Shown: positions 55,723 to 64,000 of the stretch, piece by piece | How the letters are laid out: each line of letters starts with the position of its first letter | Position numbering within the stretch: position 1 is the stretch's first letter | NCBI GenBank assembly: GCA_003152315.1 | Contig: PLZV01000018.1 | Location: 37,206-101,205 of the forward strand | Reading direction: 5' to 3' | Origin: Verrucomicrobiota bacterium | Lineage (GTDB): Bacteria > Verrucomicrobiota > Verrucomicrobiia > Palsa-1439 | DNA: 64,000 bases | Made by a program: the position numbers and the translations under genes | Notes under the pieces: generated by a model | Databases searched by the model: none | Seen by the model: only the letters and a program-made list of their open reading frames with translations | What the model was told of the DNA's origin: nothing

Positions 55723-57669
55723 ATGGGACGTTATCTTGACATGATCAATTCGCCGGCCGACGTCAAGCTGCTCACGATGGAGCAGTTGCAGACGTTGGCG
55801 GAGGAAATCCGCCATGAGCTGATCACGGTGCTGAGCAAGACCGGCGGCCATCTAGCGCCGAATCTCGGCGTGGTCGAGTTGACCATTGCGCTGCACCGTG
55901 TTTTTGAGTCCCCCAAGGACAAGTTTGTCTGGGACGTCAGCCACCAAGTGTACGTCCACAAGCTTCTGACCGGCCGTCGCGGGGCTTTTTCCAAGATTCG
56001 CCAAACCGGCGGCCCCATGGGTTTCGCATTCCGTGCGGAGAGCCCCTACGACTGTTTTGGTGCCGGCCACGCTGGGACGGCGCTTTCTGCCGCACTCGGG
56101 ATGGCCGCTGCGCGTGACCGGGGCAAGACGGATGAGAACGTCATCTGTATCGCCGGTGACGCGGCCCTCACCAACGGCATCACATATGAGGCGCTGAACA
56201 ACATCAAGGCCACGACCAAACGCTTCATTGCCATCCTCAATGATAACGAGTGGAGCATTGCCAAGAACGTCGGCGCGATCGCCGAATACCTCAACCGTAT
56301 TGTGCGTCATCCATCTTACGCAGCCGCGCACAAGCGGATCGATCACTTCCTGGAGCGCTTCCCTCGCGTCGGTCCCGAGCTGGCGCAGATCGGGCACAAG
56401 GTGGAAGAAGCCGTCAAAGGCATCATCGTCCCCAGCTTGTTGTTCGAGGAGTTTGGACTCCGCTACATCGGTCCCGTCGACGGCCATAACACGCAATTGC
56501 TCATCGACACACTGACCTGGGCCAAGCAGCAGGATGTACCCGTACTAATACACATTCTCACTAAAAAGGGCAAAGGCTATGAAAAAGCCATTGAGGACCC
56601 CCAAACGTTCCATGGCTGCGGACCATTTGATGTCGCCACCGGCAAGTCGCCAGCCAAGAAGGAAGGCGTACCACCCAATTATCAAGAAGTCTTCGCAGAC
56701 GCTCTCGTGCGATTCTGCGACGTGAACAGCAAACTTATCGGCATCACGGCCGCGATGCCCAGCGGCACGAGCCTCATTAAACTACAGAAAGCGAAGCCCG
56801 ACCGTTATTTCGACGTGGGCATCGCTGAGGAGCATGGGGTCATTTTCGCGGCAGGCATGGCGACCATGGGGTACCGACCTGTCTGTGCAATTTATTCCAC
56901 GTTCCTTCAACGTGCTTACGACTGCATTATTCACGACGTCGCGTTGCAGAACCTGGATGTGATTTTCGCCATGGATCGCGCCGGCTTGTCGGCTAATGAC
57001 GGCCCGACACATCATGGCGTGTTTGACATCGCCTATGCGCGATGCATACCGCGGGCCATCCTTATGGCGCCCAAGGATGAGGACGAGTTTGTCGATATGT
57101 TGTGGACCGCGTTGCAGAATCATGGCCCCATCTTCGTTCGTTATCCACGCGGTGCCGGTGAAGGTGTGCCCATCAAGGAGCGCCCCGCCATCCTGCCGCT
57201 TGGCAAAGCCGAAGTGCTGCAGCACGGAACCGATGTCGCCGTGATCTTCTACGGTGCTATGACCAAGATGGCCCGAGAGACAGTTGCGGCGTTGGAAGCA
57301 GACGGTTTGTCTGTCGCCCTCGTCAATGCGCGGTTCTGCAAGCCAATTGACCGTGAAATACTCGAGAAATACGGACGCATCTGCAAGGTGCTATGCACGC
57401 TGGAGGATCATGTGCTTATGGGCGGTTTCGGCAGCGCTGTCCTGGAAACACTCGAAGACTTGCGAATCGACACGCCAGTGGCCCGTGTCGGTTGGCCCGA
57501 TAATTTCATCGAGCATGCCACCAGCAATCAGGATCTCCAGGATAAGTATGGTTTGAACTCCAAAACCGCGATTGCCAAGGTCAAGGAACTGCTCGCGGAA
57601 TCCGCAGCGCGGCACGAGAAGCCCCAGCAGTTTCGTGTCCTCGGCGCCGCAAGTGTGCGCACAGCTTAA
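55723..57669 (+). CDS. dxs: 1-deoxy-D-xylulose-5-phosphate synthase
   Basis: 648 residues, full length. TPP enzyme that condenses pyruvate and glyceraldehyde-3-phosphate in the first step of the MEP isoprenoid pathway. TPP motif GDAALTNGITYEALNN, catalytic GHAGTALSAALG region, pyrimidine-domain DRAGLSANDGPTHHGVFD, and GEEHGVIFAAG-like IAEEHGVIFAAGMA. C-terminal transketolase domain with VGWPDNFIEHA. It overlaps tlyA by one base (TAATG). Confidence 0.96.
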   Translation: MGRYLDMINSPADVKLLTMEQLQTLAEEIRHELITVLSKTGGHLAPNLGVVELTIALHRVFESPKDKFVWDVSHQVYVHKLLTGRRGAFSKIRQTGGPMGFAFRAESPYDCFGAGHAGTALSAALGMAAARDRGKTDENVICIAGDAALTNGITYEALNNIKATTKRFIAILNDNEWSIAKNVGAIAEYLNRIVRHPSYAAAHKRIDHFLERFPRVGPELAQIGHKVEEAVKGIIVPSLLFEEFGLRYIGPVDGHNTQLLIDTLTWAKQQDVPVLIHILTKKGKGYEKAIEDPQTFHGCGPFDVATGKSPAKKEGVPPNYQEVFADALVRFCDVNSKLIGITAAMPSGTSLIKLQKAKPDRYFDVGIAEEHGVIFAAGMATMGYRPVCAIYSTFLQRAYDCIIHDVALQNLDVIFAMDRAGLSANDGPTHHGVFDIAYARCIPRAILMAPKDEDEFVDMLWTALQNHGPIFVRYPRGAGEGVPIKERPAILPLGKAEVLQHGTDVAVIFYGAMTKMARETVAALEADGLSVALVNARFCKPIDREILEKYGRICKVLCTLEDHVLMGGFGSAVLETLEDLRIDTPVARVGWPDNFIEHATSNQDLQDKYGLNSKTAIAKVKELLAESAARHEKPQQFRVLGAASVRTA

Positions 57670-58442
57670 TGGGACTCGGACAGCCGCGCATTGAGCCTGT
57701 GACTACAAGCATGCGTGATCGCATCGATACCCAGCTCGTCGCTCGCGGTTTGGCGGAAAGTCGCGAGAAGGCGAAGCGTTTTATTCTCGCGGGAGCGGTA
57801 CGAGTTAACGGGCAGCTTGCCCACAAACCTAGCGACCTTGTCGCGGAAGGTGCCGTGCTCCTCATCGAAGTTGCCGAGAAATACGCCAGCCGCGGTGGCC
57901 ATAAGCTCGAAGCCGCACTTGACGCCTTCCAGATTTCCTGCAACGGCCTCGTCTGCGCCGATCTCGGCGCGTCCACAGGCGGCTTCACCGATTGCCTGTT
58001 GCAACGTCAAGCCGCGCGCGTGCACTCTGTGGATGTTGGCAAGGGCCAACTCGACTGGAAATTGCGCCAGGATGCGCGCGTCGTCGTCCACGACGGGATC
58101 AACGCACGCAATCTCACGGTGGCCGCTCTTGGCGAACCAGTTGATCTCGCTACCATCGATGTCTCATTTATCTCATTGACCAAGGTGCTTCCCGCGACTG
58201 TTGACATCCTCAAGGCCGGAGCCACACTCGTGGCCCTTATCAAGCCCCAATTCGAAGCGGGAAAAAAGCTCGTGAAAAAAGGTGGCGTCGTGCGAGACTC
58301 CCGGGTGCACGATGCCGTAACCAGGATGATCCAGGACTTTGCAACAAAGACACTCGGGCTGACTCTGCTGGGAATCATTGAGTCTCCTCTGCTGGGTCCC
58401 GCCGGCAACAAGGAGTTTCTCATCGCGCTGCGCAAACCGTGA
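57669..58442 (+). CDS. tlyA: TlyA family rRNA methyltransferase (hemolysin A-like)
   Basis: 257 residues. S4 RNA-binding domain (ARGLAESREKAKRFILAG, VRVNGQLAHKPSDLV), then an FtsJ-like SAM domain: ASRGGHKLEAAL, ADLGASTGGFTDCLLQR, VDVGKGQLDW, KPQFEAGKK. It methylates ribosomal RNA. Start at the ATG overlapping the dxs stop; an in-frame ATG at 57711 gives MRDRIDTQ and is equally possible. GTGA overlap with nadK. Confidence 0.92.
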   Translation: MGLGQPRIEPVTTSMRDRIDTQLVARGLAESREKAKRFILAGAVRVNGQLAHKPSDLVAEGAVLLIEVAEKYASRGGHKLEAALDAFQISCNGLVCADLGASTGGFTDCLLQRQAARVHSVDVGKGQLDWKLRQDARVVVHDGINARNLTVAALGEPVDLATIDVSFISLTKVLPATVDILKAGATLVALIKPQFEAGKKLVKKGGVVRDSRVHDAVTRMIQDFATKTLGLTLLGIIESPLLGPAGNKEFLIALRKP

Positions 58443-59317
58443 AACCACGCATTCCAAAGATTGTGGGCGTTGCCGCGCACGCCGGAAAACCCGAATCGCG
58501 TGACCGCCTGTTCGAACTGCTCGCCCTGCTTAAAGAGAGCAAGGTCAACGTCCTACTCGAACACGAAGCGGCAACCCTCGCGACCATGCCGGGCTCAGCG
58601 TGCACACTTAAAGACATCGGAAAGCAAGCCGACCTCATTATTGTGCTCGGTGGCGACGGTACGATTCTTCGCGTGGCCCGCGAACTGGAAGGCTCCGCAG
58701 CACCACTCCTCGGTGTGAACTTGGGCAATCTCGGATTCCTCACTAGTGTTCGTGGCGAGGAACTGACGAGCGCGCTCCGCAAGGTGTTGCGTGGCGAATA
58801 TCAGATTAGCGAACGCCAAGCGCTGCAGACCACGCTCCTACGCGGCGGCAAGCGCAAGGACGCGCACCGGGCGCTCAATGACGTTGTGATTTCCCGCGGC
58901 GCGTTTTCGCGAATCGTGCGCCTCAGATTGTCGGTCGATGGTGAGTTGTTGACAGAATATGTGTGTGACGGCATGATATTCGCCACGGCGACCGGGTCGA
59001 CCGCGTATTCATTGAGTGCGGGCGGACCGATTATGGTGCCGACAGCGCGGGCACTGATAATCACACCCATCTGTCCGCATGCGTTGAGTAACCGTTCCGT
59101 CATTGCGGGCGAGAACTCGGTGGTTCGCTGCCAGGTGATAGGTGCGGCGGGTGAATTGCTGTTAACGGTAGATGGCCAGGTGCAATTGCGTATGGAAGTT
59201 GGTGATGAGGTGGAGGTTCGCCAATCGTCCCGCACCATCCAACTGGTCACCCCGAAGAATCATTCGTATTTCGAAGTCCTAAGAAAGAAATTGAAATGGA
59301 GTGGTGCAAATGTCTAA
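58439..59317 (+). CDS. nadK: NAD kinase
   Basis: 292 residues, GTG start overlapping tlyA. Phosphorylates NAD to NADP. Motifs GGDGTILRVAREL, GVNLGNLGFLT, LNDVVISRGA, ATATGSTAYSLSAGGPIMVP. It overlaps the downstream PTS gene by 8 bp. Confidence 0.94.
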   Translation: MKPRIPKIVGVAAHAGKPESRDRLFELLALLKESKVNVLLEHEAATLATMPGSACTLKDIGKQADLIIVLGGDGTILRVARELEGSAAPLLGVNLGNLGFLTSVRGEELTSALRKVLRGEYQISERQALQTTLLRGGKRKDAHRALNDVVISRGAFSRIVRLRLSVDGELLTEYVCDGMIFATATGSTAYSLSAGGPIMVPTARALIITPICPHALSNRSVIAGENSVVRCQVIGAAGELLLTVDGQVQLRMEVGDEVEVRQSSRTIQLVTPKNHSYFEVLRKKLKWSGANV

Positions 59318-59792
59318 TGGACCGAAAACTTCTCCATCGAAAATCGCATCGCTGCTAAGCCCAGCTGCAATCCGACTGGAGTTGCAGGCCAAACAGAAGG
59401 TCACGGCCTTGCGCGAAGTGGCGGAATTGCTGGCGCAAAGCAAATGCGTGGGCAATTTTGAAGCGTTCTTCAACGAAATCCTCCAGCGTGAGCGCGTCAG
59501 CAACACGGCGCTCGGCCACGATGTCGCGATTCCCCACGCGCGCACCGACCAGTGCTCAGATATCCTGATCGCCGTTGGCCGCAGCCGCGAAGGGATTGAT
59601 TTTGAAGCCAAGGATGGCCAACCCGTGAAGTTGATCTTTCTGATCGGTACGCCGAAACAGATGGTGACCGATTACCTGCGGGTGGTGGGAACCCTCGCGC
59701 GCCTGCTGCGGCAGGACGACCTTCGTCAGCGCTTGCTGGATGCGCCGGACGCCGTTGCGTTTATCAAGATCATCGAGATCGCCGAGTCGTAA
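59310..59792 (+). CDS. PTS EIIA-type protein (PtsN/fructose-like)
   Basis: 160 residues from ATG 59310. EIIA-Ntr/fructose-like domain with the phosphorylatable His in GHDVAIPHARTDQC (about residue 78) and PVKLIFLIGTPKQMVTDYLR. No EIIB, EIIC, HPr or EI gene is in the window, so a regulatory nitrogen-PTS-like role is more likely than sugar uptake. Confidence 0.85.
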   Translation: MSNGPKTSPSKIASLLSPAAIRLELQAKQKVTALREVAELLAQSKCVGNFEAFFNEILQRERVSNTALGHDVAIPHARTDQCSDILIAVGRSREGIDFEAKDGQPVKLIFLIGTPKQMVTDYLRVVGTLARLLRQDDLRQRLLDAPDAVAFIKIIEIAES

Positions 59793-59814
59793 CGTGGGCG
59801 TCGCACCAGCCATG

Positions 59815-60747
59815 TCATGTGTGCAGTGAGGCCAGGTAGCGCTCTGCATCAATCGCTGCCGCGCAACCAGTCCCTGCCGCTGTGACGGCCTGTCGATACA
59901 CGCGGTCCACACAGTCGCCTGCCGCGAACACACCGGCCACATTCGTGTACGTACCCTTCTTGCAGAGGATGAATCCCTCCGCGTCCCTGTCAATCTGCCC
60001 CTTGAAAAGGTCGGTGGCTGGCACATGCCCAATCGCCACGAACACACCCGCGCATGGCAGTTCGGAGGTTGCGCCCGTCTTGAGATTCTTCAGCTGCACC
60101 CCGGTCACCACATCCTTGCTGGCGTCGTAGATGTCCGTGACAACCGAATTCCACACGGCCTGAATCTTGGGATTCGAGAGGACACGATCCGCCATAATCT
60201 TCGAAGCCCGGAGGCTATCGCGACGATGAACGAGGCACACCTTCGAGGCAAAGTGAGTCAGATAATTCGCTTCTTCACAAGCCGAGTCTCCGCCGCCGAC
60301 AACGACCAGTACCTGGTTGCGAAACATTGGCAGGGCTCCGTCGCACGTTGCGCAATACGTCACGCCTTTGCGCTCCAGTAAGTCCTCGCTCTTCAGTCCC
60401 AGGTGCCGATGCGATGCACCGGTCGCAATGATGACCGCTTTCGCCTCAATGACCTCTTCTTCCAGCCACAACGTGAGTGCCGACTTGCTGAAATCAACCT
60501 TTGTCACCTTTACACCGTAGCGGGTTCGTGTGCCGAAACGTTCCGCTTGTTTCTGCATCCCCATCATCAGCTCGGTACCATCGATACCCTCAGGAAACCC
60601 GGGATAGTTCTCAACGATGCTGGTCGTGGTGAGCAATCCACCGGGTTGCTCGCCCGTAAGCAACAGTGGGTGCAGATTTGCGCGCGCAGTGTACAGCGCC
60701 GCTGTCCAACCAGCGCAACCAGAGCCAATAATAACTACGTTTTCCAT
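59815..60747 (-). CDS. trxB: Thioredoxin reductase
   Basis: 310 residues from ATG 60747; an upstream in-frame TTG at 60759 is not needed. FAD motif VVIIGSGCAGWTAALYTARA, redox CATCDG (about residue 138), NADPH motif VVVVGGGDSACEEANYL, and the C-terminal FAAGDCVDRVYRQAVTAAGTG. Reduces thioredoxin with NADPH in the cytoplasm. It converges with the PTS gene. Confidence 0.95.
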   Translation of the reverse strand: MENVVIIGSGCAGWTAALYTARANLHPLLLTGEQPGGLLTTTSIVENYPGFPEGIDGTELMMGMQKQAERFGTRTRYGVKVTKVDFSKSALTLWLEEEVIEAKAVIIATGASHRHLGLKSEDLLERKGVTYCATCDGALPMFRNQVLVVVGGGDSACEEANYLTHFASKVCLVHRRDSLRASKIMADRVLSNPKIQAVWNSVVTDIYDASKDVVTGVQLKNLKTGATSELPCAGVFVAIGHVPATDLFKGQIDRDAEGFILCKKGTYTNVAGVFAAGDCVDRVYRQAVTAAGTGCAAAIDAERYLASLHT

Positions 60748-60837
60748 AGACGATTCCAAACTTGTATCAGCTTAGATGCGCGAGACTAATGGCAAGATGC
60801 AGAGGTGGTCAAGGCTGGAGCCGGGCAGGGGCTGACA

Positions 60838-61461
60838 TCAGGAATATCCATGACCGCTTGGCGCGGCTGGTTTCGCGCTGTCCCGCCGAAGTTGCTCGGC
60901 CAGAATGATTGCGCGAGCCACTTCAACAAGTTTGCGATTCTCATTGCGGGCCGTCTTCTGCAACTTTAGGTACGCGACCTCCTCGTCGATGCCCGTTTGC
61001 CGCATCAGAATACCCTTGGCGCGCTCGACGAGTTTACGCGATTCCAAGGCTTCGTTCATCTGCTGGATTCTTGCCTCCAACTCCTTCGATTTCTCGAAGT
61101 TTGCAAGCGCCAATTCAATGGCGGGCTTGAGCTGTTCACCGGTGAATGGTTTAACCAAGTAGGCGTTGGCCCCGGCTCCGGCGGCCTCGCTACCGAGACC
61201 GGATTCCGTATGAGCGCTGAGAATAATGATCGGAGTCGGACGTTGGCTTTGAACCAGCCGCGCAGCCTCTAACCCATCCATCTTCGGCATGCGAATGTCA
61301 AGAATGACCAGATCTGGATTGGTTTCACGAGCGAGCGCCACCGCTTGTTGGCCGTCACCGGCTTCCCCGACGACTGCGTGTCCCATCGTCATGAGTATCT
61401 TTCTCACCACCATCAGTGTGAGACCATCGTCATCGGCAATGAGGACTCGAAGAGATTTCAT
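60838..61461 (-). CDS. ANTAR-domain response regulator (AmiR/NasT/EutV type)
   Basis: 207 residues. Receiver domain with acidic pocket (LIADDDG), phosphorylatable Asp in LVILDIRMPKMDG (about 54) and Lys in LVKPFTG. A short coiled coil (about 125-145) leads to an ANTAR domain: ESRKLVERAKGILMRQTGID and AYLKLQKTARNENRKLVEVA. ANTAR proteins bind RNA hairpins and prevent transcription termination. The gene follows the sensor kinase on the same strand after a 60-bp gap. Confidence 0.93.
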   Translation of the reverse strand: MKSLRVLIADDDGLTLMVVRKILMTMGHAVVGEAGDGQQAVALARETNPDLVILDIRMPKMDGLEAARLVQSQRPTPIIILSAHTESGLGSEAAGAGANAYLVKPFTGEQLKPAIELALANFEKSKELEARIQQMNEALESRKLVERAKGILMRQTGIDEEVAYLKLQKTARNENRKLVEVARAIILAEQLRRDSAKPAAPSGHGYS

Positions 61462-61521
61462 CTAAATCCAAACACCCGCGATCGCTTCTCCGAACGCATC
61501 TTAGTGCGGTCCCCTCCAAAG

Positions 61522-64000
61522 TCAAGCTCGTGCCGCTGCAAGGACAGACCGGTTCCGTTCGGCAGGCCCTGGCCCGTGTAGAACTATCTCAAACCGCAGT
61601 TCGGCGCGGACGCCACCATCGCGTGAATGGATCTGCAGATCGCCACGAAGATTCACTTGCGCCAGTTGCGCCACAATGTTCATCCCCTGCCCTTCGAACT
61701 CACGCCAGTCTTTACCATCGTCAAACCCACCGCCGTTGTCGGCCACAACCAACTGCATATGATCATCCTGCTGACGACACTGGATTTGGACACGTAACGG
61801 CTGTCCCGAGAACGGGCAGCCATGGAGGAACGAATTCGAAACCAATTCGTTAACAATCAACGCGAGCGGTACGGCCTGGTCTGCCCCCAGCCACAAGGGT
61901 TCGACCTCGACCGCCACTTCGGGCGCCCCGTTCGTTCCCGACGCGGAACTGACTAGGGTGTGGATGATAGTCGCGATCAATGTTCGTATGTCCACCTTCT
62001 CCGGCATTTCTTCGCTCAGCAAGTTGTGCACTTGCGCGATCGCTTGGATACGCGTAATCGCCGTCCTCAGGAAACCCGCTGTCGGTCCGACCTGAGCCGT
62101 GTCGGCCTCCAGTTGCAATAGTCCGGAGATCATCTGCAGGTTGTTCTTGATACGGTGATGCGCTTCCTCGATAAGCAACTGCAAGAGATTATTCTTGCGA
62201 CCGAGATCCTTCAATAACTGCGCGTTATCAATGGCCACCGCGGCCCGGCTGGCAAACGCCTCCATAAGTTCAAGGTTCGCCGGCGTAAACTCCACCGCGT
62301 TCGCCCCGTGCCGTGTCAAGCTCAGGGCGCCAATGAGTTCGTTGCGTGAAATCAAGGGCACAACCAGGGCGGACCGAACATCCGCCTCGCGGAGCACCGG
62401 ACTATAGCCGTGCTCCACGACTTCCTGACGGGTGAAGATCCTCCCCTGATGTTGGGGGCGAATCTGCCCGAAGAGACCCAGCGTCGCCGGATACCGCATG
62501 CCGATGAGCCGCGTGAAGTTTATGCTGGCCGCGACGATCTCCACACGTTCCTCCGTCGCGTCGTAGTGGGAAATGTAGGCGGCGCCAGCCTGGAGCAGCG
62601 CGGCAGCGCGCTCCAGGATTCGCTGCAACAGTGGTTCCAGTTCCAGTTGTTGTGCACTACCACTGCTGATGTCCACCAGCGCCGTGAGCTTCTCGTTTTC
62701 ACGGAGTTGCGTCTCGTACAACCGCGCATTGGCAACGGCAATGCCCAGCTGGTTTCCCATGGCCGTGATCATCTCCACAACTTCGGGAGTGAACTCAATC
62801 GGTTGGCGATTCACGAGCGCGAGCGTCCCCAGCAACTCACCCTTCGCCTTCACGGGCACCACGATGATCGCCCGGAAGCCGTGTGGCGCCGCCATTGATG
62901 GGACGGCTGGCGGGTGCACAGTCATATCGCCTATCACCACCGCCTGGCCCGATGCCGCCACGTAGCCGGGCGTCCCTTCGCCCCATTTCAACACGCCGAT
63001 TTGTTCGACAAACTCGTCGGGCAGTCCGATTTGCATGTACAGACGCAGTTGTTGATGCTTCAGATCGGCAAGGTAGATGGCACCACCATTCATGCCCGCG
63101 CTTTCCAATGCGACAGCAAGGGTGTTGCGGGCAATCTCGTCAATATTCAGGGAAGAATTGGCTACCCCCGCCAATGTGGTGAGTGCCGCGAGTTGCCGAT
63201 TCCGCCGGAGCAATTGCTGCTGGCGCTGACGTGCCTGGGTAACATCGCGGACGATGAACTGTAATTCAAGCACCCGCTCTCCCTCACGCGAAAACACGCT
63301 GCCGCTGCACTGTAAATCGATCCATAACCCGTCCTTGCGATGAAACCGGTATTCGAGATTGTGGATAGATTCACCTCCCAGCAGCACGCTGAGTGCGCGC
63401 CGCACGGTCTCAATATCGTCCGGGTGGACATACTCCACCAAACCCGACCGGGCCACCTCATACAAGGCATAGCCAAAGATCCGCGGAAATGCGCTGTTGG
63501 CAAACCGCGGTCGTCCCGACGTGTCCGCGATATAGATCGCGTCATCGGAGTTCTCGACAAGGGCGCGGTATTGTTCCTCGCTCGCGCGCAGATCGGCCTG
63601 CAACTGGGCGTGCACCATCGCGTTGCCGATCTGATTGCTGACCACCTCGATAAGATCGACGTCAGCTTCGTCGAACTCTCGCAATTTGTACGTGCCCAGC
63701 CCCAGCAAACCGACGACGAACCCGTGCGCCCGAATCGGCACCAGCACTGCCGAGTGGAATCCGGCTCGCACGGCGTCGGTGCGAAACAGGTGCGCGTTCA
63801 AGGTAAAATCCTCAATAATACGCGCCTCACCATTCAGAACGGCATCAATGACTTCCGTGCCCTTGCGCAGCACAGTCACCTGTCGGACGAACGCGTCGTT
63901 GAGCCCGCGCCAGGCAAACAGATGAAGAGCCTTGTCCGTGTCCTGCAAGATGTACACCGCGCCCGCGTCCACCTTCATCACAGCCAGAATGGCATCGAGG
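61522..64000 (-). CDS. Cytoplasmic PAS/GAF sensor histidine kinase (HisKA_2 type), N-terminus outside window
   Basis: At least 825 residues visible; the 5' end lies beyond base 64000. Domain order: GAF (to about 120), PAS (about 130-250: EQYRALVENSDDAIYIADTS, YRFHRKDGLWIDLQ), second GAF (about 290-430), third GAF (about 455-600), then HisKA_2: HHRIKNNLQMISGLLQLEAD (phospho-His about 623), N-box VNELVSNSFLHG, and G-box DNGGGFDDG. There are no membrane segments, so it senses a cytoplasmic or diffusible signal. HisKA_2 kinases commonly pair with ANTAR regulators, and one follows directly. Confidence 0.93.
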   Translation of the reverse strand, partial: LDAILAVMKVDAGAVYILQDTDKALHLFAWRGLNDAFVRQVTVLRKGTEVIDAVLNGEARIIEDFTLNAHLFRTDAVRAGFHSAVLVPIRAHGFVVGLLGLGTYKLREFDEADVDLIEVVSNQIGNAMVHAQLQADLRASEEQYRALVENSDDAIYIADTSGRPRFANSAFPRIFGYALYEVARSGLVEYVHPDDIETVRRALSVLLGGESIHNLEYRFHRKDGLWIDLQCSGSVFSREGERVLELQFIVRDVTQARQRQQQLLRRNRQLAALTTLAGVANSSLNIDEIARNTLAVALESAGMNGGAIYLADLKHQQLRLYMQIGLPDEFVEQIGVLKWGEGTPGYVAASGQAVVIGDMTVHPPAVPSMAAPHGFRAIIVVPVKAKGELLGTLALVNRQPIEFTPEVVEMITAMGNQLGIAVANARLYETQLRENEKLTALVDISSGSAQQLELEPLLQRILERAAALLQAGAAYISHYDATEERVEIVAASINFTRLIGMRYPATLGLFGQIRPQHQGRIFTRQEVVEHGYSPVLREADVRSALVVPLISRNELIGALSLTRHGANAVEFTPANLELMEAFASRAAVAIDNAQLLKDLGRKNNLLQLLIEEAHHRIKNNLQMISGLLQLEADTAQVGPTAGFLRTAITRIQAIAQVHNLLSEEMPEKVDIRTLIATIIHTLVSSASGTNGAPEVAVEVEPLWLGADQAVPLALIVNELVSNSFLHGCPFSGQPLRVQIQCRQQDDHMQLVVADNGGGFDDGKDWREFEGQGMNIVAQLAQVNLRGDLQIHSRDGGVRAELRFEIVLHGPGPAERNRSVLAAARA

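Overview
The window reads as a chromosomal segment of a Gram-negative bacterium of the PVC group, most likely Verrucomicrobiota. The pointers are a complete ExbB-ExbD-TonB set, outer-membrane and very large repeat-rich secreted proteins with the short C-terminal domains common in that phylum, a small protein resembling the exosortase-associated TIGR04073 family, and many palindromic intergenic repeats. This placement is from memory of families, not from a search. Both ends cut through genes: an aconitase at the left and a sensor kinase at the right.

Layout: 1-4.3 kb, aconitase and a convergent membrane-bound SpoIIE-type phosphatase. 4.9-11.6 kb, an iron-sulfur assembly cluster (sufC-sufB-sufD-sufS, two small genes, sufU, DUF2203). 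11.6-14.5 kb, a minus-strand group with Fpg, a thioredoxin-like lipoprotein and a secreted protein. 14.5-22.3 kb, a compact integrative element in a tRNA-Leu(UAA) gene, bounded by a perfect 40-bp direct repeat. It carries an integrase, an AEP-like primase, a RepA-like helicase, small coupled genes and an ERCC4-type nuclease, but no capsid, relaxase or portal gene. A decayed second integrase lies just outside. 23.2-34.5 kb, one 3,773-residue secreted repeat protein. 34.7-44.4 kb, an MFS exporter, several secreted or outer-membrane proteins and a RAYT transposase with perfect 29-bp inverted ends. 44.5-47 kb, tonB-exbD-exbB, divergent from a receptor reduced to its plug domain. 47-49.7 kb, a QueD/PTPS enzyme, a truncated antitoxin-like fragment, a pteridine-reductase-like SDR, and an HNH endonuclease preceded by what looks like the tail of its ATPase partner. 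50-54 kb, a secreted beta-repeat protein and two short secreted or TPR genes amid decayed REP and RAYT sequences. 54-59.8 kb, a tight housekeeping operon (xseA-xseB-dxs-tlyA-nadK-PTS IIA). 59.8-64 kb, thioredoxin reductase and a HisKA_2 kinase with an ANTAR regulator.

The most distinctive system is the 7.7-kb tRNA-Leu element. Its genes are chained by start/stop overlaps, including two small ORFs of 52 and 41 codons. A palindrome cluster lies at the end of the helicase gene, and paired inverted motifs lie near both ends. It looks like a small replicating integrative element or satellite whose cargo I do not recognise. Other points of interest are the split HNH/ATPase pair, the orphan receptor plug, the kinase-ANTAR pair, and dispersed repeats whose arms covary.
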